A DNA stretch of 64,000 nucleotides from Spirillospora albida (GCF_000718255.1 NZ_JOFJ01000003.1:248001-312000); one strand, 5' to 3'; positions 43,865 to 52,641 are shown, numbered from the stretch's first letter. Translations and numbers: made by a program. Notes: generated by a model from the sequence alone, not told the origin.

Positions 43865-43895
43865 GATAACACGTTCTCACCCGGACCTGTACCCT
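43865..43895 (+). promoter_or_regulatory. kstR promoter with KstR-like box
   Basis: The core AACACGTT (43868-43875) sits in a 14-mer 43865-43878 that fits TNNAACNNGTTNNA except for the two outermost bases. TACCCT (43890-43895) is a -10 candidate whose -35 would fall within the box, about 37 bp before the kstR start. Autoregulation is inferred. Confidence 0.55.
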
Positions 43896-43931
43896 GGGAC
43901 CGGGGAACCCGGCAGCGCAGAAGGGACGATC

Positions 43932-44558
43932 GTGACCGCAGAGCCGACAGTGACCGAGGACGACCCCCCCGGTCGGCCGGCGGCGGGTCCGAGCGTCCGC
44001 TCGCGCAGCCAGCACCAGCGACGCCGCCGGATCGTCCAGGCCGCGGCGGCGCTCGCGTCCCGCGGCGGCATCGAGGCCATGCAGATGCGCACGGTCGCCG
44101 AACGCGCCGGCGTCGCCCTCGGCACCCTCTACCGCTACTTCCCCTCCAAGATGGACCTCGTCGTCGCGGTCGTCGCCGAGGAGCTCGACCTGCTCGAAGC
44201 CAGTATCGAGCGGCGCCCGCCGCGCGCGGCGACCCGTCCGCAGCGGGTCGTGGACGTCCTCATGCGCGCGACGCGCGGCCTGATCCGCGAACCCGAGCTG
44301 GCCGACGCCCTGATCCGCTCCCTGCTGCTCTCCGACATCAAGATCGAGTTCGGCGACCGGACGACGAACCTGCTGCTCCGCGCCGCCTACGGCCCCGAGG
44401 AGCCCATCCCCGCCGGCGACGAGCGCCGCGTCGTCACGAAGGCCCTGACCAGCATCTGGGCCATGGAGATGATCGAGATCCTGCGCGGCCACAGCACCCT
44501 CGACGAGACGCAGGTCCGGCTCGAGGTCTCCGCCTCCCGCCTCCTCTCCGACGGCTGA
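43932..44558 (+). CDS. kstR: TetR regulator, KstR-like
   Basis: A 208-residue TetR protein. The DNA-binding domain (RRRIVQAAAALASRGGIEAMQMRTVAERAGVALGTLYRYFPSKMD) closely follows mycobacterial KstR, the repressor of the cholesterol-degradation regulon that is released by steroid-acyl-CoA ligands. GTG at 43932 follows GAAGGGACG. It is divergent from the fadD17 operon, and KstR-like boxes lie in both promoters and before fadA5 and fdxD further on. The orthology call rests on sequence similarity plus these four sites. Confidence 0.87.
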   Translation: MTAEPTVTEDDPPGRPAAGPSVRSRSQHQRRRRIVQAAAALASRGGIEAMQMRTVAERAGVALGTLYRYFPSKMDLVVAVVAEELDLLEASIERRPPRAATRPQRVVDVLMRATRGLIREPELADALIRSLLLSDIKIEFGDRTTNLLLRAAYGPEEPIPAGDERRVVTKALTSIWAMEMIEILRGHSTLDETQVRLEVSASRLLSDG

Positions 44559-44711
44559 GGCGGGCCCGCCCCTCCCTGAGCATCGCCGCCCAGGGGCCAC
44601 TCCCGCTTCGCCGAATCCCGCCCCGCGTCCGCGCTCGACTATGCCGTGTGCGGGGCGTCACTCCGCACTACGCTGGGACGCGACCAAGCCCGGGACGAAG
44701 AAGGTGTGGCA

Positions 44712-44945
44712 GTGACCGAGCAGCAACCGATCCTCAGCGACGGGGTCATCATCGAGTTCATCGATGGCAAGGACGTGCCCGTCCAGCACAAGGACTTCGG
44801 TGAGAGGGCCGTCGTGATGCGGGACGCGAAGAACCCCGACGGCCCCATCCTCTACTTCACCGAGGCCGAGTGGGACGCCTTCATCCTGGGCGTCAAGGAC
44901 GGCGAGTTCGACGACCTCCTCGAAGAGGAACCCTCCGAAGCCTGA
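44712..44945 (+). CDS. DUF397-like small acidic protein
   Basis: A 77-residue protein starting GTG at 44712 (MTEQQPILSDGVIIEFIDGKD). VVMRDAKNPDGPILYFTEAEWDAFILGVKDGEFDDL fits the DUF397 pattern (RDSK-like motif, then an aromatic-rich helix). Unlike the copy at 24241 it has no XRE/DUF5753 partner beside it, so it may act on a distant one. An Asp/Glu-rich C-terminus follows, and a strong terminator lies 10 bp after the stop. Confidence 0.8.
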   Translation: MTEQQPILSDGVIIEFIDGKDVPVQHKDFGERAVVMRDAKNPDGPILYFTEAEWDAFILGVKDGEFDDLLEEEPSEA

Positions 44946-44954
44946 CCGCGAGCG

Positions 44955-44987
44955 AAGGCGCCCCCGGCCCATGCCCGGGGGCGCCTT
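44955..44987 (+). terminator. Rho-independent terminator
   Basis: AAGGCGCCCCCGG (44955-44967) pairs with CCGGGGGCGCCTT (44975-44987), a perfect 13-bp stem with a 7-base loop followed by T residues, just after the DUF397-like gene. Confidence 0.85.
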
Positions 44988-45008
44988 TCCGGCTACCCGC
45001 CTACCCGC

Positions 45009-45296
45009 CTACCCGAAGATCTCCTGCGCAGAGGCGCTCCGGGCGGCACGTGTCAACCATTCGTCCAGTACGGACATGTCCTCACACGCGAGGACACGCT
45101 CCCGCACCTCATCGGACACGAGCACCCCTCGCGCGGCGCACAGCTTCAGTACCGCCCGCGCCGTGCCACGCGCCTCACCGCGGGCCTCACCACGGGCCTC
45201 ACCGCGGGCCTCACCGCGGGCCTCGCCACGGGCCTCACCGATGGCCTGGTGTCGCAGCGCCAAATCGCTTCTGAACTGGTAGTCGTGGAAACCCAC
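45009..45296 (-). pseudogene. Tail duplication of the Rpn-like gene, with GEAR repeats
   Basis: A 95-residue frame (GTG at 45296) equivalent only to the C-terminal third of the gene immediately upstream. YQFRSDLALRHQAIGEAR matches YQFKSDFALRNQARGEVR, and VSDEVRERVLACEDMSVLDEWLTRAA matches VSTEVRERVLSCEDTAVLDEWLLRAA. The linker has grown to six GEAR tetrapeptides from an exact 12-bp tandem repeat. The nuclease-like core is absent. It begins 5 bp after the parent stop, so it could still be translated by reinitiation. Confidence 0.65.
45172..45243. repeat. Six 12-bp tandem repeats
   Basis: The unit GCCTCACCGCGG and close variants recurs six times without gaps (45172, 45184, 45196, 45208, 45220 and 45232). 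On the minus strand each unit codes Gly-Glu-Ala-Arg. The multiple of three keeps frame and suggests slippage expansion within the coding tail. Confidence 0.9.
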
Positions 45297-45301
45297 CGCG
45301 A

Positions 45302-46177
45302 TCAGTCGAAGATGTCCTGAGCGGACGTGACGCTGGCCGCGCGCAGCAGCCACTCGTCCAGGACCGCCGTGTCCTCACAGGAGAGGACCCGCTCCCGTAC
45401 CTCGGTCGACACGCACAGTCCGCGCCCTGCGAGCAGCTTCAACACCGCCTTCGCCTCTCCCCGGACCTCGCCGCGAGCCTGGTTGCGGAGGGCGAAGTCG
45501 CTCTTGAACTGGTATTCAGACGTTCCGGACTGCACGAGACCCTCCAGAATCTTCTCTGCCGCCGGCGGCAGGGCATCGAGTAGAACATCAGTGTAGTAGT
45601 GGGCGTTCTCATGGCCCTGGTTGTCGAGCGTGGCCAGGGCGGCGTGGGCGATCTCCATGACCTCCTCGGTGGGGTCGGTGACATTCGCGAGCGTGGCCAG
45701 GATGGTCATCTCCGGGTACCGGGCGGCCTCGGCCGTCGTGGTGACGAGTGGGCCGGTGCCGGGGCCGATCACCAGCGGTGTGAGATCGAACCTGGGGTGA
45801 CCCGTCTCGATGCTCCGGCGCGCCCAGTCCGCCACACGACGCTTCGGGCAGAAGACGAGCAGGCAGCTCGGCGCCCGGATCTTCGCGCGGAGGGCCGCGA
45901 CGTAGAGGGGCCAGCTGTAGGGCTTCTCGTCGTCGATCGCGAGCTGGGTCTCCACGACGACTCCCCTGGACACCCCGGACGCGTTGAGTTCGTAGAACTC
46001 CACGACGCTGTCCGCCCGGTACGCGGTCGGCACCAGCTGGGTGAAGTCCTCCGAGGCGCATTTGGTCTGGACGTTCTCGGGGATCTCGATACCGAAGGCG
46101 GTACGGAGCATCTGCGCCACTACGTCCGGCTTATCCCGAATGATTTGACCTGGCGTTTCGTGTTTCTTGGTGACCAC
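45302..46177 (-). CDS. PD-(D/E)XK nuclease-like (Rpn-type) hypothetical protein
   Basis: A 291-residue protein. The N-terminal half has a PD-(D/E)XK-like layout: YRADSVVEFY supplies the Asp, GVVVETQLAIDDEKPYSWPLY the E-x-Q, and LRAKIRAPSCLLVFCPKRRVADWA a core strand and helix. The C-terminal part has an RGEVRGEA linker and a conserved CEDTAVLDEWLLRAASVTSAQDIF ending. Related proteins in actinomycetes resemble Rpn-family nucleases; activity is not shown. Flanking sequence at 46140-46340 is visibly more AT-rich than the rest of the window, which hints at acquired DNA. Confidence 0.65.
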   Translation of the reverse strand: MVTKKHETPGQIIRDKPDVVAQMLRTAFGIEIPENVQTKCASEDFTQLVPTAYRADSVVEFYELNASGVSRGVVVETQLAIDDEKPYSWPLYVAALRAKIRAPSCLLVFCPKRRVADWARRSIETGHPRFDLTPLVIGPGTGPLVTTTAEAARYPEMTILATLANVTDPTEEVMEIAHAALATLDNQGHENAHYYTDVLLDALPPAAEKILEGLVQSGTSEYQFKSDFALRNQARGEVRGEAKAVLKLLAGRGLCVSTEVRERVLSCEDTAVLDEWLLRAASVTSAQDIFD

Positions 46178-46220
46178 GCACGGAAATTTACTCCGCGATC
46201 ACCCTTTCCGATGCGTGTTT

Positions 46221-47045
46221 CTATCGACGGATACCGTGGCGCTCGTCACGGTCAAATTCCGCGATCCACGAAAAACCCGACAAGGCGTCTTCTGTATATT
46301 CCAGAGATATCCAGCCGCTATAGGACATTTCGTCGAGGGCCTTGAGGAGGGCGGCGAAGTCGAGGCGGCCGGTGCCGGGGCGGCCTCGGCCGGGGGCGTC
46401 GGCCAGCTGGACGTGGCCTATGTCGTCCGCGTGGGCTCGGATGACCCGCCGCAGGTCGTCCCCGTTGGTCGCCAGGTGGAAGGTGTCGAAGAGGAACTTG
46501 ACGTTCGGTTCCGCTCTGACCCGGTCGAGGACGCTTCTCACGTCTTCCGCTGTTTCCAGGGGGTAGGCTCCGTTGAGGCCGCGCGACAGGGGTTCGATCA
46601 ACACGGTGCCGCCCAGAGCGGCGTACCGGCGGGCCGCGTACGCGATGTTCTCGGTGGCCGTCTCGTCTTGTTCATGGATCGGGATGTCGTCCCGGCGCTG
46701 GCCGTAAAGGGCATTCGACAGGCGGACACCCGTGCGCTCCGCTATTTCCAGGAGAGGCGGGATGCTCTCGCGGAATTCGGTGGTCCGGGACGGGTCGGAG
46801 AGGACGCCCCGCTCCCCCGCCGCCATGTTCCCCGCATAGAAGTTCAGGCCGATCAGCTGCACGCCGGCCTCGTCGATCGCCCGGCAGAAGGCATCGATCT
46901 CGGAAGGTTCCGGGACGGGGCGGCCGTCCCAGGGCCACCAGAACTCCACCGCGTCGAAGCCCGCGGCCTTCGCGGCGGCCGGGCGGTCCAGGAGCGGCAG
47001 GCCGGTGAACAGGATCGAGCAGTTGACCGCGAAGCGGCGCGTCAT
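46221..47045 (-). CDS. Hydroxypyruvate isomerase-like TIM barrel
   Basis: A 274-residue xylose-isomerase-like TIM barrel of the Hyi/OtnI group. GFDAVEFWWPWDG, GVQLIGLNFYAGNMAAGERG, LIEPLSRG, FLFDTFHLATNGDDL, DIGHVQLADAPGRGRPGTG and GWISLEYTED give the usual Glu/His/Asp metal and sugar ligands. It normally interconverts hydroxypyruvate and tartronate semialdehyde or isomerises related keto sugars. It is the last gene of the ketosynthase-OleC-OleD operon, 8 bp after the reductase. Its role there is unknown; housekeeping function by chance proximity is possible. Confidence 0.85.
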   Translation of the reverse strand: MTRRFAVNCSILFTGLPLLDRPAAAKAAGFDAVEFWWPWDGRPVPEPSEIDAFCRAIDEAGVQLIGLNFYAGNMAAGERGVLSDPSRTTEFRESIPPLLEIAERTGVRLSNALYGQRRDDIPIHEQDETATENIAYAARRYAALGGTVLIEPLSRGLNGAYPLETAEDVRSVLDRVRAEPNVKFLFDTFHLATNGDDLRRVIRAHADDIGHVQLADAPGRGRPGTGRLDFAALLKALDEMSYSGWISLEYTEDALSGFSWIAEFDRDERHGIRR

Positions 47046-47053
47046 CGGTCTCC

Positions 47054-47980
47054 CTACCAGGTGGCGGCGCCGGTGAAGGCGGTGGCGTGGGGCTCGTAGC
47101 CCAGGGTCGTGCGGGCGGCGGTGATGTCGTACGTGCGCTCGAACGCCAGGTGGCTGATCGCGTAGCGGGTGATGCGGGGCGGCTCCGGGCGCCGGGCCAG
47201 GAGGAACGCGCCTTCCACGGCGGCGGCCACGGGTGCCGCCGCGCGGTGCGGGATATAGACCGGGCGGGCCCTGACGCCGCGCTCGCGCAGGATCTCGCGG
47301 AACGCGTCGTCGATGACCAGGGGCGCCGCGTCCGTGATGTTGAAGACGCCCGATCGGGCCGGTCCGGTCGCGGCCAGGACGCAGGCCCGGACGAGGTTCG
47401 CCAGGGACGTCAGGCTGATGCGCTGGCGGCCCGTCCCGACGGCCGTGAGGAAGGGGCCCCGGACGGCGGACAGCACGCGCGGCAGCAGGGTCGTGTCACC
47501 CGGCCCGTAGACGGCGTGCGGGCGCAGGACGATCGCGCCGGCGGCGATGGCGGCGCGTTCGGCGGCGGCCTTGGAGGCTCCGTAGGCGTTCAGGTAACGG
47601 GCGACGGGCGCCTCGTCCTCGGTGGCCATGACGCTCGGACGGAACGGGTCGTACACGCTGGCGGTGCTGACGTGCACGAACCGGGCGCCGGGGAAGGACG
47701 CCAGCGCGCTGCGGGTGCCGGTGAGGTTCGCGGCGAAAAGGCCGGCCGGCCGGCCCCAGTCGGTGACGCTGCCCGCGCAGTGGATCACCGCGTCGACGTC
47801 CGGGGCGTCCGCGAGAGGGCCGCGGGTGAGGTCCCAGGAGCGGTACTCCGCGCCTGCGATGTGCTCGCGCGCGACCGATCGGCGGCGGCCGTACGCGTGG
47901 ACGGTGTGGCCGTCCGGTGCGAGGGCCCGGCAGACGGCGCCGCCGATGAAGCCGGACGCGCCGGTGACGGCGATCCTCAT
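47054..47980 (-). CDS. NAD(P)-dependent SDR reductase, OleD-like
   Basis: A 308-residue extended SDR. The nucleotide-binding motif is VTGASGFIGGAVCRAL; AVIHCAGSVTDW and the catalytic YGASKAAAERAAI (YxxxK) follow, with FVHVSTASVYD supplying the Ser. It resembles 3-beta-HSD/OleD reductases, which reduce 2-alkyl-3-ketoacids from OleA to beta-hydroxy acids. It overlaps the AMP-ligase gene by 4 bp. The OleD-like reading depends on the neighbouring ketosynthase and OleC-like ligase; a sugar or steroid dehydrogenase is the alternative. Confidence 0.8.
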   Translation of the reverse strand: MRIAVTGASGFIGGAVCRALAPDGHTVHAYGRRRSVAREHIAGAEYRSWDLTRGPLADAPDVDAVIHCAGSVTDWGRPAGLFAANLTGTRSALASFPGARFVHVSTASVYDPFRPSVMATEDEAPVARYLNAYGASKAAAERAAIAAGAIVLRPHAVYGPGDTTLLPRVLSAVRGPFLTAVGTGRQRISLTSLANLVRACVLAATGPARSGVFNITDAAPLVIDDAFREILRERGVRARPVYIPHRAAAPVAAAVEGAFLLARRPEPPRITRYAISHLAFERTYDITAARTTLGYEPHATAFTGAATW

Positions 47981-49491
47981 GGCGTCACCAGTTCGCGGAG
48001 CCGGTCGCGGTCGAGTTTGCGGGTCCGGCCGGAGCGGGGCAGCTCGGGCAGGACGACGATGCGGTCGGGCAGCGCGTCGTGGTCGATGACGTCCGGGAGG
48101 CGGCGGCGGAGGGCCGCGGGCAGGTCGTCGGGGCCGACCACGGCGAGCACCACCTCCTCGTCCCCCGTGGACGGGTCGGGGACGCCGACGATCGCGGCCT
48201 CGGCGACGTCCGGCAGCGCGGCGATCGACGGTTCGTACAGGCCGGGGTACAGGTTGAACTTGCCGCGGATCAGCATGTCCTTCTTGCGGCCCGTGAGGAC
48301 GAGGCGCCCGTCGTCGAGGCGGGCCAGGTCGCCCGTGGCGAGTTCGGCGCGGGGTTCGGCGCCGAGGTAGCCGCGGCAGAGGTTCGGGCCGGAGAGGATC
48401 AGCTCGCCGTCGCCGGCCAGCCGGGCTCCCACGCCGGGGAGGGGCGCGCCGAGCAGGTCGCCCTCCGCGCCGGATTCGGTGTGGGCCAGTTTCTCCTCGG
48501 CCGAGGCGATGGCGACGGGGAGGATCTCCGTCATCGCGTAGACCGACAGGACCTCTGCCGCGGGGGCGGCCGCGACGGCGCGGCGGAGGATGCCGGCCGG
48601 GGCGGGCGCCGCTCCGAGCAGGACGTGGCGGAGCGATTCCGGCAGGCGCGGCTCCGCGTCCAGGATCTCCGCGAGGTGGACGGGCACGCAGAAGGTGTGC
48701 GTGGCGCCTCGTTCCCGCATGAGCCGGACGAAGCCGGCGGGCGGGCAGAACAGCGGCGGCATCGACCAGCGGGCGCCCGAGATCAGGGTCGGCAGCCCCA
48801 GCATGAGCTGGTCGGTGTGGACGACGTCGCCCGCGCCGAGGGGCAGCCGGGCCCGGAACAGGTCGAGGGCGGCGGCGAGCGACGCCTGGGTGTGGACGAC
48901 CGCGCGCGGGGCGGCCGTCGTCCCGGATGTGAAGATCACGGCCGCGGGGGCGCGCGGGTCGCCGTCGTCCTCCGGCTCGGGCGAGGCGCCCGCCGCGAGG
49001 TCCGCGAACGCCAGCGCGCCGCGCGGGACGCCCGGCAGGCGCCGCCCCACATGGACGTGCCGCATCGTCCCCTCACCGGGGATCCGCAGGTCGGCGAGGT
49101 TCGGCAGCAGCAGCCCGCGCCGCCGCGCGTAGGCGCGGACGAGCCGCAGCCGGCTCCCCGCGTACAGGATCGACTCGGCCGCCGACCAGCGCGGGCGCGC
49201 CAGCCGCAGCCGCGCCGTGAACATCTCCGGCCCGGTGCCGGGGTCGGCGAACACGACGACGCCTCCGGCGGCCACGACGCCGAGCGCCAGGACGAGCGAT
49301 TCGGGCGAGGGGCGGACGGAGAACAGCACCCCGTCGCCCTTCTCGAGCCCGTTCGCGAGCAGCCCGCGCCGGACGGCGAGGACCCGCCGGCGCAGTTCAC
49401 CGTAGGTCAGGGACGTGCCGTCCCCCGCGACGAGCGCGATGGCGGACGGCGTCCGCGCGGCCTGGTCGAGCAGTTCCCGTACGAGCGTCAT
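47977..49491 (-). CDS. AMP-dependent ligase, OleC/beta-lactone synthetase-like
   Basis: A 504-residue ANL enzyme. P-loop: VIFTSGTTAAPRAVVHT; then VLSVYAMTEILPVAI, LATGDLARLDDGRLVLTGRKKDMLIRG, and the catalytic Lys region SGRTRKLDRDRLREL. The segment VVVFADPGTGPEMFTARLRLARP followed by SRLRLVRAYARRRGLLL resembles the DPGxxxxxxxxCLxEAxP part of OleC beta-lactone synthetases rather than ordinary acyl-CoA ligases. It overlaps the P450 gene and the reductase gene by 4 bp each. Beta-lactone formation is inferred from this resemblance and context. Confidence 0.77.
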   Translation of the reverse strand: MTLVRELLDQAARTPSAIALVAGDGTSLTYGELRRRVLAVRRGLLANGLEKGDGVLFSVRPSPESLVLALGVVAAGGVVVFADPGTGPEMFTARLRLARPRWSAAESILYAGSRLRLVRAYARRRGLLLPNLADLRIPGEGTMRHVHVGRRLPGVPRGALAFADLAAGASPEPEDDGDPRAPAAVIFTSGTTAAPRAVVHTQASLAAALDLFRARLPLGAGDVVHTDQLMLGLPTLISGARWSMPPLFCPPAGFVRLMRERGATHTFCVPVHLAEILDAEPRLPESLRHVLLGAAPAPAGILRRAVAAAPAAEVLSVYAMTEILPVAIASAEEKLAHTESGAEGDLLGAPLPGVGARLAGDGELILSGPNLCRGYLGAEPRAELATGDLARLDDGRLVLTGRKKDMLIRGKFNLYPGLYEPSIAALPDVAEAAIVGVPDPSTGDEEVVLAVVGPDDLPAALRRRLPDVIDHDALPDRIVVLPELPRSGRTRKLDRDRLRELVTP

Positions 49492-50651
49492 CGCGCCGCC
49501 CTCCGCACGCGGAACGTCCGGTAGGTCGGGATCAGGACGCCGCGGGCCGCCGCCCGGCGCGTGATCGTCAGCGGGCCGGCGTCCAGCAGCGTCCGGACGA
49601 TCAGGCGGATCTCCGCCATGGCCAGCGGGTAGCCGATGCAGAAGTGCGGGCCGGCGCCGAACCAGAGGCGCCTCAGCTCGGGCGGGTGCGGGCGATCGAG
49701 GTCGAAGTCGCCGAAGGCCCGGCAGCAGTTGTGCGTGGCGATCAGGATCCGGTCGCCGGGCCGTACCGCGACCCCGCCGACGGACGTGGCGCGGTGCACG
49801 CTCCGCAGCATCACGGGCGTCGGGGTCGCGACCCGCATCGCCTCCTCGATGGCGGGGTCGAGCAGCGTGTCCGGCGCGGCGGCCACCCGGGCGAGCTGCC
49901 CCGAGTCGTGCAGCAGCCCGATCAGGCGCGGGATGAGGGTCGCGACGGTCTCGGTGCCTGTCAGGAAGAACGCGCCCGCCGCGCCGCGCGCCTCGTCCTC
50001 CGAGAGCCCGAGGGTCCGCATGCGGCCCATGACGGTCGACTCGTCCCCGGACGCGTACGCCTTCGCCGCCGTGTCGCCCAGCGGGTCGAGCACCTCGCGC
50101 GCCCGCGCGACCTGCGACGGGGAGAGCCGGCGGGTGCGCAGCGACACCATCGACACGATCCGCTCGCCCTGTTCGAACAGGTGCCGGTGGGCGGCCTCGT
50201 CCCGCGCCTCGAGCCCGATGACCTCGCTGATCACGGCGGCGGCGAGCACGCGGGAGGCGTCCACGAGGTCCACCTCGGCGCCGCGCGCCAGCCGGTCGCC
50301 GAGCCGCGACAGGGGCGCGGCCAGGACGCGGCCGCACAGCTCCTCGGTGTAGGACGGCGTGAACAGCTCGGTCAGGCGGCGCCGCAGCGCGCGGTGCGCG
50401 TCCCCCTCCATGTTCAGCAGGACGGACGGCCCGAGCACCGGCGTCCACAGCTCGCCCGGGGAGCCCGGCCCGTCCTTGCGGAAGGTCTCGCCGTCCATCA
50501 GCACGGGCCGCGCCGCCGCGGCGGAGTTGACGATCACGCCGACGCCCGGCACCCGGACGACCGGACCGCGCCGCGCCGCCGCCCTCAGCAGCGGGTACGC
50601 GAACGGGTGCGCCGTCATGTAGAGGCGCCGCTCCCACGCCATGGCGCTCAT
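49488..50651 (-). CDS. Cytochrome P450 of the ketosynthase operon
   Basis: A 387-residue soluble P450. The I-helix is AFFLTGTETVATL, the ExxR motif EEAMR, and the haem loop LWFGAGPHFCIGYPLA with the axial Cys. ATG at 50651; the GT2 gene ends 16 bp before, and the AMP-ligase gene overlaps the 3' end by 4 bp. No ferredoxin lies in the operon, so it may use the fdxD-type ferredoxin elsewhere in the window. Family unassigned; it resembles its divergent neighbour at 52642 more in motif style than in overall sequence. Confidence 0.92.
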   Translation of the reverse strand: MSAMAWERRLYMTAHPFAYPLLRAAARRGPVVRVPGVGVIVNSAAAARPVLMDGETFRKDGPGSPGELWTPVLGPSVLLNMEGDAHRALRRRLTELFTPSYTEELCGRVLAAPLSRLGDRLARGAEVDLVDASRVLAAAVISEVIGLEARDEAAHRHLFEQGERIVSMVSLRTRRLSPSQVARAREVLDPLGDTAAKAYASGDESTVMGRMRTLGLSEDEARGAAGAFFLTGTETVATLIPRLIGLLHDSGQLARVAAAPDTLLDPAIEEAMRVATPTPVMLRSVHRATSVGGVAVRPGDRILIATHNCCRAFGDFDLDRPHPPELRRLWFGAGPHFCIGYPLAMAEIRLIVRTLLDAGPLTITRRAAARGVLIPTYRTFRVRRAAR

Positions 50652-50667
50652 CGGATGCCCGCCCCGC

Positions 50668-51426
50668 TCATCGGATGTCCACGACGGCGGGCCGGTACCG
50701 GTGGTCGGCGTACCAGCCGAGCGTCCGGACGAGCCCGAACGCGCGCAGCCGCCGCACCGACCCGTACACGATGACGTCCTTGCGCAGCCCGTACGCGGCC
50801 GTCAGGTAGCGGACGCGGTTGACCAGGGCGCGGTCCTCGTGGACGTCCTCGATGCGGGTGCGGGGGAAGCCGCCCGCCCGCTCGTACAGCCCGGCGGTGA
50901 TCGCGATGTTGCAGCCGGGCATCATCACGTAGGGGCCGAGGTAGAGCGGGTCCTGGTTGCCGGGGCGGAACCGCCCGAACGCGGCCGCGATGTCGATCAC
51001 CGCGGGCAGCAGGCGGCGCTCCCAGAACCGCAGGGGGAACTCGTCGGTGCGGGGCACCAGCGGCCCGCTGACCATCTCCAGCCCGGACGCGAACGCGCGC
51101 CGCACGGCCGCGATCCAGCCCGGGTGCGGGAGGCAGTCGGCGTCGGTGCGGGCGATGTGCGTGGCGCCCGCGGCGATCGCGTGCCGGAACCCGGTGTCGG
51201 AGGCGGCGCCGGTGCCCTTCTCCGGTTCGTCAACGATCCGGATGTCGAGCGCGGGGCGTTCGGCGGCGAACTCCTTGACGGCCTGCACGGTCCCGTCCTG
51301 GCTGCCGTTGTCGACGACGACCAGGGTGAACGCGGCGTCGGTCTGCGCCGCGAGGCCGCGGAGGGTGGCGCCGATCGAGCGTTCCTCGTTGTAGGCGGGG
51401 ATGACGACCCAGAGGTTCACGTTCAC
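50668..51426 (-). CDS. Glycosyltransferase family 2
   Basis: A 252-residue GT-A-fold glycosyltransferase. It starts GTG at 51426 (MNVNLWVVIPAYNEERSIG), overlapping the ketosynthase stop (GTGA). Motifs: VVVDNGSQDGT, THIARTDADCLPHPGW (metal-binding DxD), and RIEDVHEDRALVNRVR in the acceptor region. There are no obvious membrane helices, so it is probably cytoplasmic. It would attach a sugar to a lipid or small molecule; the acceptor may be the product of the surrounding pathway. Confidence 0.88.
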   Translation of the reverse strand: MNVNLWVVIPAYNEERSIGATLRGLAAQTDAAFTLVVVDNGSQDGTVQAVKEFAAERPALDIRIVDEPEKGTGAASDTGFRHAIAAGATHIARTDADCLPHPGWIAAVRRAFASGLEMVSGPLVPRTDEFPLRFWERRLLPAVIDIAAAFGRFRPGNQDPLYLGPYVMMPGCNIAITAGLYERAGGFPRTRIEDVHEDRALVNRVRYLTAAYGLRKDVIVYGSVRRLRAFGLVRTLGWYADHRYRPAVVDIR

Positions 51427-52424
51427 AGCTCCGCGAAGAGGACGCCGAGGCTGACGCCGCCGGCGAGGCCGATGAGGGCGACGCGGTCGCCGGGCCCGCA
51501 GCGTCCCTCCCGGCGGGCGGTGGCGAGCTGGAGCGGCAGGCTCGCGGACGCGACGTTCCCGTGGTCGGGCAGCGTCACGACGAGCTTCCCGGCGGGGATG
51601 CCGAGGATCGACCGCAGCACCTCCAGGTACGGGAGCGTCACCTGATGCACGGCGATCACGGCGAAGGCGTCCCAGGTCAGCCCGGTCTTCTCCAGCGCCG
51701 TGAAGAAGATCTCGGGGCCGTTGCCGAGGAACGCGTCCTTGAGCTTGCGGCCGTCGCCGCTGAAATAGGTGGCCTCGGGGTCGCGGGGGTTCATCGACCC
51801 GCCGGCGGGGAGGGTGCCGACGTGCCAGGCGCTGGAGCGGGCGGCGAAGTCGCGGTAGAAGATCCCGCCGTCGGGGGCGGCCTCGACGAGCATCGCGGCG
51901 CCGCCGTCGGAGAGGGTGTAGCCGGCGAACGCGTCCACGAACTGGGCCCGGTCGCGGACCTTCCAGCGGATCGCCCGGGACGGGCTCTCCCCCGTGCAGA
52001 CGAGCACCCGCTCGTGCTGCCCGGTGCGGATCAGCGCGTCCGCCATCTGGAGGCCGTTCAGGAAGCTGTTGCAGGCGTTCTTCACGTCGAAGACGGGGCA
52101 GGACGCGCCGAGCTTCGCGGCCACGATGTGCGCGGTCGCGGGCTCGATGAGGTCCTGGGAGGCCGAGCCGAAGATCAGCAGATCGATGCCGGACGCGTCC
52201 GTGCCGCGCTCGGCGAGGACCCGCCGGGCGGCGCCGGCGGCCAGGTCGGACGCCTGCTCGTCGTCCGCCATGACGTGCCGGGACCGGATGCCGGTCATCC
52301 GCTCGACGATCGTCGGGTGCGGCCGGTAGCCGGCGCTCTCGGCCGTGACGCGGGCCTCGACCTCGGCGCTGCTGACGGTGCGCGCGGGCAGGTGCGCCGC
52401 GACGGCGGTGATGCGGGCTCTCAT
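51423..52424 (-). CDS. Ketosynthase III (FabH/OleA-like)
   Basis: A 333-residue thiolase-fold condensing enzyme. The catalytic triad of the FabH type is present: Cys118 in VKNACNSFLNGL, His260 in AVHQVTLPY and Asn290 in DHGNVASASLP. It could start an acyl chain like FabH or join two acyl-CoAs head-to-head like OleA; with OleC- and OleD-like genes in the same operon, the OleA-like reaction is favoured. ATG at 52424. First gene of the operon and divergent from a second P450 across 217 bp. Confidence 0.85.
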   Translation of the reverse strand: MRARITAVAAHLPARTVSSAEVEARVTAESAGYRPHPTIVERMTGIRSRHVMADDEQASDLAAGAARRVLAERGTDASGIDLLIFGSASQDLIEPATAHIVAAKLGASCPVFDVKNACNSFLNGLQMADALIRTGQHERVLVCTGESPSRAIRWKVRDRAQFVDAFAGYTLSDGGAAMLVEAAPDGGIFYRDFAARSSAWHVGTLPAGGSMNPRDPEATYFSGDGRKLKDAFLGNGPEIFFTALEKTGLTWDAFAVIAVHQVTLPYLEVLRSILGIPAGKLVVTLPDHGNVASASLPLQLATARREGRCGPGDRVALIGLAGGVSLGVLFAEL

Positions 52425-52629
52425 GAGCGGATCCCCCGGTTCCTGTGCTCCCTTTGCCGGACCTATGCCGGTTCGTCGTCCTACCGGACCAAGCATCGGG
52501 GCTCCCGGCCGCTCCGGACAGGGAGACGATACGGAACCGCGGCCGGGCGATGTACCCCGGTACGCCGTGAGTACCAACACTCAAACGAAGTGAGAGGTAT
52601 GTCCATTTCCACTGGGCGCCGCGAGACGG

Positions 52630-52635
52630 CACAAT
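52630..52635 (+). promoter_or_regulatory. Candidate leaderless -10 for the divergent P450
   Basis: CACAAT ends six bases before the GTG at 52642; TTTCCA at 52606-52611 (18-base spacer) is a tolerable -35. There is no ribosome site. In the same gap GGTAC-N7-GTACC (starting near 52558) is a small inverted repeat. Confidence 0.4.
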
Positions 52636-52641
52636 CTGCTC

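Noticed and set aside
45172..45243. Short tandem repeats considered as a CRISPR or regulatory array
   Set aside because: The units are contiguous with no spacers and code for Gly-Glu-Ala-Arg in frame.
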